DNA of 64,000 nucleotides. It comes from Streptomyces sp. NBC_01485. Lineage in GTDB: Bacteria > Actinomycetota > Actinomycetes > Streptomycetales > Streptomycetaceae. Position 1 is the first letter of the stretch; each line of letters opens with the position of its first letter. The DNA is taken from NCBI RefSeq assembly GCF_036227125.1, contig NZ_CP109435.1, forward strand, positions 4,650,001-4,714,000, read 5' to 3'. This document shows positions 60,361 through 64,000 of the stretch, one piece after another. The notes beneath the pieces were generated by a model, which did no database searches, had not been told where the DNA came from, and worked only from the letters and a program-made list of their open reading frames with translations. The position numbers were made by a program, and so were the translations under genes.

Positions 60361-61610
60361 GCCCGTCCGTCCCCGGACCCCGCCGTGCACCCGGCCGCGG
60401 CAGGCGGGCCTTCGCGGCGACGTGGTGGGGTCAGGCGTGGGTGACTGCCCTGGAGGGCTCCACCCTGGATTCGGGGCGTCTGTCCCGCGGACGCACCTAC
60501 GCCCGCCAGGGCATGGTCGGCGCGGTCACCATCGCCCCGGGCCAGGTCAAGGCCGCCGTCCAGGGCAGCCGTCCGCGCCCGTACCGCTCCGCCGTCCACC
60601 TGCCTGTCCTCACCAACGCCCAGTGGGACACCCTCCTCGACACCATCGCGGCCCGAGCCGGGCATCTCGCCGCACTCCTCGACGGTGAGATGCCCGCAGA
60701 GCTCATCGACGACGCCCGCCACGCCGACGTCCCCCTCCTCCCGCAACCCACCGAGCTCGACCCCGAGTGCTCCTGCCCCGACTGGGGCCACCCCTGCAAA
60801 CACGCCGCCGCGCTCTGCTACGCCATCGCCGCCACCATCGACAACGACCCGTTCGTGCTGTTCGCGCTGCGAGGCCGCGGACGGGACGACGTCCTCACGG
60901 AGCTGCGCGCACGCCGCACTGCGGGCCGGACCGTCGACGCCCCGCCCGCTCCAGCCGGTATCCACGCGGCCGGCGCCTACGCCGCGTGGACCGCCATGGC
61001 CGAACACGATCCGGGGTGGCCCGGCCTGCCCGACCTGCCCGAACCGTCCGACCACGCCGCCGCACTGCCGGTCCCCCCGCCGGTCGGCAGCGGTCTCGCC
61101 AGCGCGGACCTGGAGCGTCTGATGACCGATGTCTCAGCACGCGCGGCACGGCTGCTGTCAGGCGACACCACCACCCTGCACCTGACCCAGCACCAGGACG
61201 CCGTACGCATCGCCGCGAGCAGCCCCGGCCCCGAGTGGTTCCACCACCTGGTCCAGAACACCGGCGCCAACCCCACCGCCTTCGCCCGTCTCACCCGCGC
61301 CTGGCGCCACGGCGGCCCCACCGGCATCACCGTCGCCGAACAGCCCCACAGCCCGGAACCGTCGGCGATGACAGCAGCCCGTACCGCCCTGACCACGGCC
61401 CTCGCAGAGATGACCGACACCCCCGTCCGCCTCAGGGCCTGGCGCAACCGCCTCACCCTCCCCGACCACAGCATCCAGCTGCGCCTGGGACCCGACGCCC
61501 GCTGGTACCCCTACCTCCAGGAGAACGACGGCGAATGGTGGCCGTCGGCGCCGGCCGACACCGACCCCGTTACCGCGCTCACCGCGATCTGGCAGCGCAC
61601 CGGGACGTAG
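60357..61610 (+). CDS. SWIM zinc-finger protein
   Basis: 417 residues. SWIM motif CSCPDWGHPCKHAAAL (~residues 137-152) between an N-terminal WWGQAWVTALEG region (~21-32) and a long Pro/Ala-rich C-terminal half. SWIM proteins bind DNA or protein and often pair with SNF2 helicases. Overlap with the helicase gene implies a complex. Confidence 0.88.
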   Translation: MSPSVPGPRRAPGRGRRAFAATWWGQAWVTALEGSTLDSGRLSRGRTYARQGMVGAVTIAPGQVKAAVQGSRPRPYRSAVHLPVLTNAQWDTLLDTIAARAGHLAALLDGEMPAELIDDARHADVPLLPQPTELDPECSCPDWGHPCKHAAALCYAIAATIDNDPFVLFALRGRGRDDVLTELRARRTAGRTVDAPPAPAGIHAAGAYAAWTAMAEHDPGWPGLPDLPEPSDHAAALPVPPPVGSGLASADLERLMTDVSARAARLLSGDTTTLHLTQHQDAVRIAASSPGPEWFHHLVQNTGANPTAFARLTRAWRHGGPTGITVAEQPHSPEPSAMTAARTALTTALAEMTDTPVRLRAWRNRLTLPDHSIQLRLGPDARWYPYLQENDGEWWPSAPADTDPVTALTAIWQRTGT

Positions 61611-61660
61611 TACAAATCCCTCAGCATTGCTCGCAGTCACCGGAGCATAGGGTCGTAGGC

Positions 61661-62554
61661 ATGCGACTGAGCACCGTAATCCTTCCCATCCACAGGTGGG
61701 GCGAGGGACAGAAGGTCTGGCAGCGCGCCGAAGACCTCGGCTTTCACACCGCCTACACCTACGACCACCTCTCCTGGCGCACCTTCCGGGACGGCCCGTG
61801 GTTCGGGGCGGTACCCACGTTGACCGCAGCAGCTACGGCTACACAGAGTATGCGGTTGGGTACTCTCGTAACCTCGCCGAACTTCCGGCACCCGGTCACC
61901 CTCGCCAAGGAGCTGATCTCCCTGGACGACATCTCCCGCGGCCGGGTGATCCTGGGGATCGGCGCGGGCGGCACCGGTTTCGACGCCACCGCCCTCGGCC
62001 AGGAACCGTGGACCCCGCGCGAGCGCGCCGACCGGCTCGCCGAGTTCGTGCCGCTGCTGGACCGGCTGCTCACCGAGGACTCCGTGTCCTACGAGGGCGA
62101 CCACTACTCGGCGCACGAGGCACGCAACATCCCCGGCTGCGTCCAGCGCCCCCGGCTGCCCTTCGCGGTCGCCGCGACCGGACCGCGCGGGCTGCGGCTC
62201 GCGGCGCGGTACGGGCAGGCGTGGGTGACGACGGGCGACCCCAAGCTGTACGAGAACGGCACCCCCGAGCAGTCGGTTCAAGCCATTCGCGGCCAGGCCG
62301 AGAAGCTGGCCGACGCCTGTGCCGAGCGCGGGCGGGACGTGCAGGAGCTGGACAAGATCCTGCTCACCGGGTTCACCCCGGACCGCGGCCGCCCGCTGGA
62401 GTCCCTGGACGCCTTCGTCGATTTCGCCGGACGGCACCAGGAGCTCGGCTTCACGGAGATCGTGGTCCACTGGCCCATCCCGGACTCCGACTTCGCCGCT
62501 GACGAGAAGATCTTCGAGCAGATCGCCATGGGGGCCGCGGCGCAGCTGCGCTGA
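61661..62554 (+). CDS. LLM-class F420-dependent oxidoreductase
   Basis: 297 residues, luciferase-like barrel: [62 protein letters not shown] and [19 protein letters not shown]. Transfers hydride between F420 and an unknown substrate. Codons for residues ~52-72 (61815-61876) are noticeably AT-richer than the rest of the gene. TAGGGT lies 7 nt before the ATG (leaderless). Full-length counterpart of the remnant at 56320. Confidence 0.9.
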   Translation: MRLSTVILPIHRWGEGQKVWQRAEDLGFHTAYTYDHLSWRTFRDGPWFGAVPTLTAAATATQSMRLGTLVTSPNFRHPVTLAKELISLDDISRGRVILGIGAGGTGFDATALGQEPWTPRERADRLAEFVPLLDRLLTEDSVSYEGDHYSAHEARNIPGCVQRPRLPFAVAATGPRGLRLAARYGQAWVTTGDPKLYENGTPEQSVQAIRGQAEKLADACAERGRDVQELDKILLTGFTPDRGRPLESLDAFVDFAGRHQELGFTEIVVHWPIPDSDFAADEKIFEQIAMGAAAQLR

Positions 62555-62606
62555 CCTCGCCATCAGGTCATCCGTGCCCCGCCCGTGCCTCATGTGTGCG
62601 GGCTCT

Positions 62607-62620
62607 CGCACGATCGTGCG
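62607..62620. promoter_or_regulatory. 14-bp palindrome upstream of HAD gene
   Basis: CGCACGATCGTGCG, perfect, 24 bp before the GTG start; candidate repressor site. Confidence 0.5.
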
Positions 62621-62643
62621 GGCATATGCGCGAGAATGGCCCG

Positions 62644-63513
62644 GTGACCTCAGCGACTCGACAGCCCGAGACCCCGGCCGCCGCCCTCCCGCCCCGGCTG
62701 ATCGCCACCGATCTCGACGGCACTCTGCTGCGCGACGACAAGTCGGTGTCCCCGCGCACGGTCGCCGCCCTCGCCGCCGCCGAGGAGGCGGGCATCGAGG
62801 TCTTCTTCGTCACCGGCCGCCCGGCCCGCTGGATGGACGTCGTCAGCGACCACGTCCACGGGCACGGCCTGGCGATCTGCGGCAACGGCGCCGCCGTGGT
62901 CGACCTGCACGGCGGCCCCGGCGCCCACCGGTTCGTGAAAGTGCGCGAGCTGGCACGGGAGAACGCGCTGGACTCCGTACGGCTGCTGCGCGACGCGGCA
63001 CCCGGGACCATGTACGCCATCGAGCAGACGTACGGCTTCTACCAGGAGCCGGAGTATCCGAAGATGCACATGGAGATCCCCGACTCTCTCGCGCCGGCCG
63101 AGCAACTGCTCGCGCCGGACGCGCCCGGGGCTGGCGAGCCGGTGCTGAAGATCCTCGCCTTCCACCCCACGATCGACCCCGACGCCTTCCTCACCCTCGC
63201 CCGCCTGGCCATCGGCGACCGCGCCGACGTCACCCGCTCCAGCCCCAGCGCCCTGCTGGAGATCAGCGGCCCCGGCGTCTCCAAGGCCAGCACGCTCGCC
63301 CTGTGCTGCGCGGAACGCGGCATCTCGCACGAGGAGGTCGTCGCGTTCGGGGACATGCCGAACGACGTCGAGATGCTCACCTGGGCCGGCCGGTCCTACG
63401 CGATGGGCAACGCGCACCCGGACGTGCTCAAGGCGGCCTCCGGACAGACGGTCGCCAACAACGAGGACGGGGTCGCCGTCGTCATCGAGCGACTGATCTC
63501 CGAACGGGTGTGA
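62644..63513 (+). CDS. HAD-superfamily (Cof-type) phosphatase
   Basis: 289 residues. HAD motifs ATDLDGTLL (~19-27), FVTGRP, Lys in GVSKASTL and [11 protein letters not shown]. Paralogue of the serS-linked phosphatase, with a longer cap domain. GTG at 62644; an upstream ATG at 62626 is in frame. Confidence 0.9.
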   Translation: MTSATRQPETPAAALPPRLIATDLDGTLLRDDKSVSPRTVAALAAAEEAGIEVFFVTGRPARWMDVVSDHVHGHGLAICGNGAAVVDLHGGPGAHRFVKVRELARENALDSVRLLRDAAPGTMYAIEQTYGFYQEPEYPKMHMEIPDSLAPAEQLLAPDAPGAGEPVLKILAFHPTIDPDAFLTLARLAIGDRADVTRSSPSALLEISGPGVSKASTLALCCAERGISHEEVVAFGDMPNDVEMLTWAGRSYAMGNAHPDVLKAASGQTVANNEDGVAVVIERLISERV

Positions 63514-63546
63514 TCCCGGGACACTCTCCCCAGGAGTGGTCCGGCC

Positions 63547-64000
63547 CTATCCGACGGGCACCCCTCGTGCCGCCAGCCACGGCACCGGGTCCACCGCCGA
63601 GCCCGGCTCGGGCGTCACCCGCACCTCGAAGGGCAGATGCGGGCCGGTCGAGTTGCCGGACGTGCCCGACTGTCCGGATCCACTGCCCGGGGCCCACGCT
63701 GTCGCCCTGGTCGACGGTGACGGCGGCGAGATGGGCGTACTGCGTGAAGTAGCCGTCGGCGTGCGGCACCACGATCTCGATCCCGAACGCGCCCCCGCAC
63801 GCCACCCGCACCACACGGCCCGCCCCGACTGCCCGCACCGGGGTGCCGATCGGCACCGCGAAGTCCTGACCGGTGTGCCGGTTCGCTCAGCGCGCACCGC
63901 CGCTGCCGAAGCCCGCGGACAGGCGGTACGTCTCGACCGGCGCAACCCCGTCACCATGCCGTTGCCAGCAGCTCCGCGGCCTCCTCCCGCTCGGCCATCC
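63547..64000 (-). pseudogene. Decayed M23 (LytM-type) peptidase, 5' end outside window
   Basis: Minus-strand remains of a secreted murein endopeptidase: YRLSAGFGSGGAR, NRHTGQDFAVPIGTPVRAVG, YAHLAAVTV, then SGNSTGPHLPFEVR in the next frame. A TGA at 63887-63889 replaces the expected Trp before ANRHTGQDF, and one extra base near 63676 shifts the frame before the final HLPFE zinc motif (usually HLHFE). Two independent lesions argue for a pseudogene rather than one sequencing error. Confidence 0.8.

Larger units (their letters stand above)
56545..61870. mobile_element. Probable insertion/genomic island splitting the LLM gene
   Basis: The remnant and the intact copy of the LLM gene diverge at the shared hexamer ACCTCG (56539-56544 and 61871-61876), 5,332 bp apart. 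The block carries vapBC, a SNF2 helicase gene, a SWIM protein gene and a re-coded 5' end of the LLM gene. No integrase or transposase is visible, so the mechanism is open. Confidence 0.55.

Noticed and set aside
56616-61610. DISARM or BREX-type system
   Set aside because: A SNF2 helicase alone is not enough; methyltransferase, PLD, DUF1998 and BREX genes are absent.

Overview
The window is a stretch of Streptomyces (or very close relative) chromosome. The evidence is the very high G+C, GTG/TTG starts with GGAGG-type ribosome sites, many GTGA/ATGA stop-start overlaps, and several lineage-typical families: a SigE-family sigma factor, SpoIIE/RsbW-type regulators, DUF6284/DUF6303/SpdB genes of actinomycete integrative elements, and a dtpA-sco copper locus. 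Two perfect 16-bp parS sites and three groups of DnaA boxes suggest the segment lies in the origin-proximal part of the chromosome (inference).

Region 1 (1-9.1 kb) is chromosomal. It holds the 3' end of a long Pro/Gln-rich receiver-domain signalling protein, an acyl-CoA ligase behind a TetR-type palindrome, an ECF-like sigma factor, and a three-gene operon (two MaoC-type subunits, one carrying a DUF35 zinc ribbon, plus a thiolase-like lipid-transfer protein). That operon has the layout of the ChsH2-ChsH1-Ltp2 hydratase/retro-aldolase of steroid side-chain catabolism. A small secreted Asn/Gln-rich protein and a primase-polymerase follow.

Region 2 (9.46-25.78 kb) is a complete actinomycete integrative and conjugative element (AICE) inserted in the 3' end of a tRNA-Ser(UGA) gene and bounded by a perfect 60-bp direct repeat. 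From left to right it carries: a lower-GC cargo block (unknown protein plus XRE/ImmA-IrrE metallopeptidase pair, and a DUF5677 protein); a GntR repressor with a YdcF-like partner and three operators; a transfer/spread operon with an FtsK-like Tra protein; replication genes (primase-polymerase and P4-type helicase); and xis and int next to the regenerated tRNA.

Region 3 (25.8-56.2 kb) is core chromosome: an HtrA-like protease, a glycerophosphodiester phosphodiesterase, RsbW-like ATPases and a SpoIIE phosphatase, Xaa-Pro aminopeptidase, a secreted intradiol dioxygenase, the copper chaperone/DyP peroxidase cluster (ycnI, sco, ecuC, copCD, dtpA), pheA, serS, a four-gene ABC exporter operon, an alpha/beta hydrolase-SDR fusion and kptA. 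A structured candidate RNA ending in a strong terminator lies near 30.8 kb.

Region 4 (56.3-64 kb) contains a split gene. The 5' third of an LLM-family F420-type oxidoreductase is stranded at 56.3 kb, while a full copy with a differently coded 5' end lies at 61.7 kb. Between them is a 5.3-kb block carrying a VapBC toxin-antitoxin pair, a SNF2-type helicase and a SWIM zinc-finger protein, apparently an insertion that repairs the gene it hits. A HAD phosphatase and a decayed M23 peptidase (in-frame stop plus frameshift) close the window.
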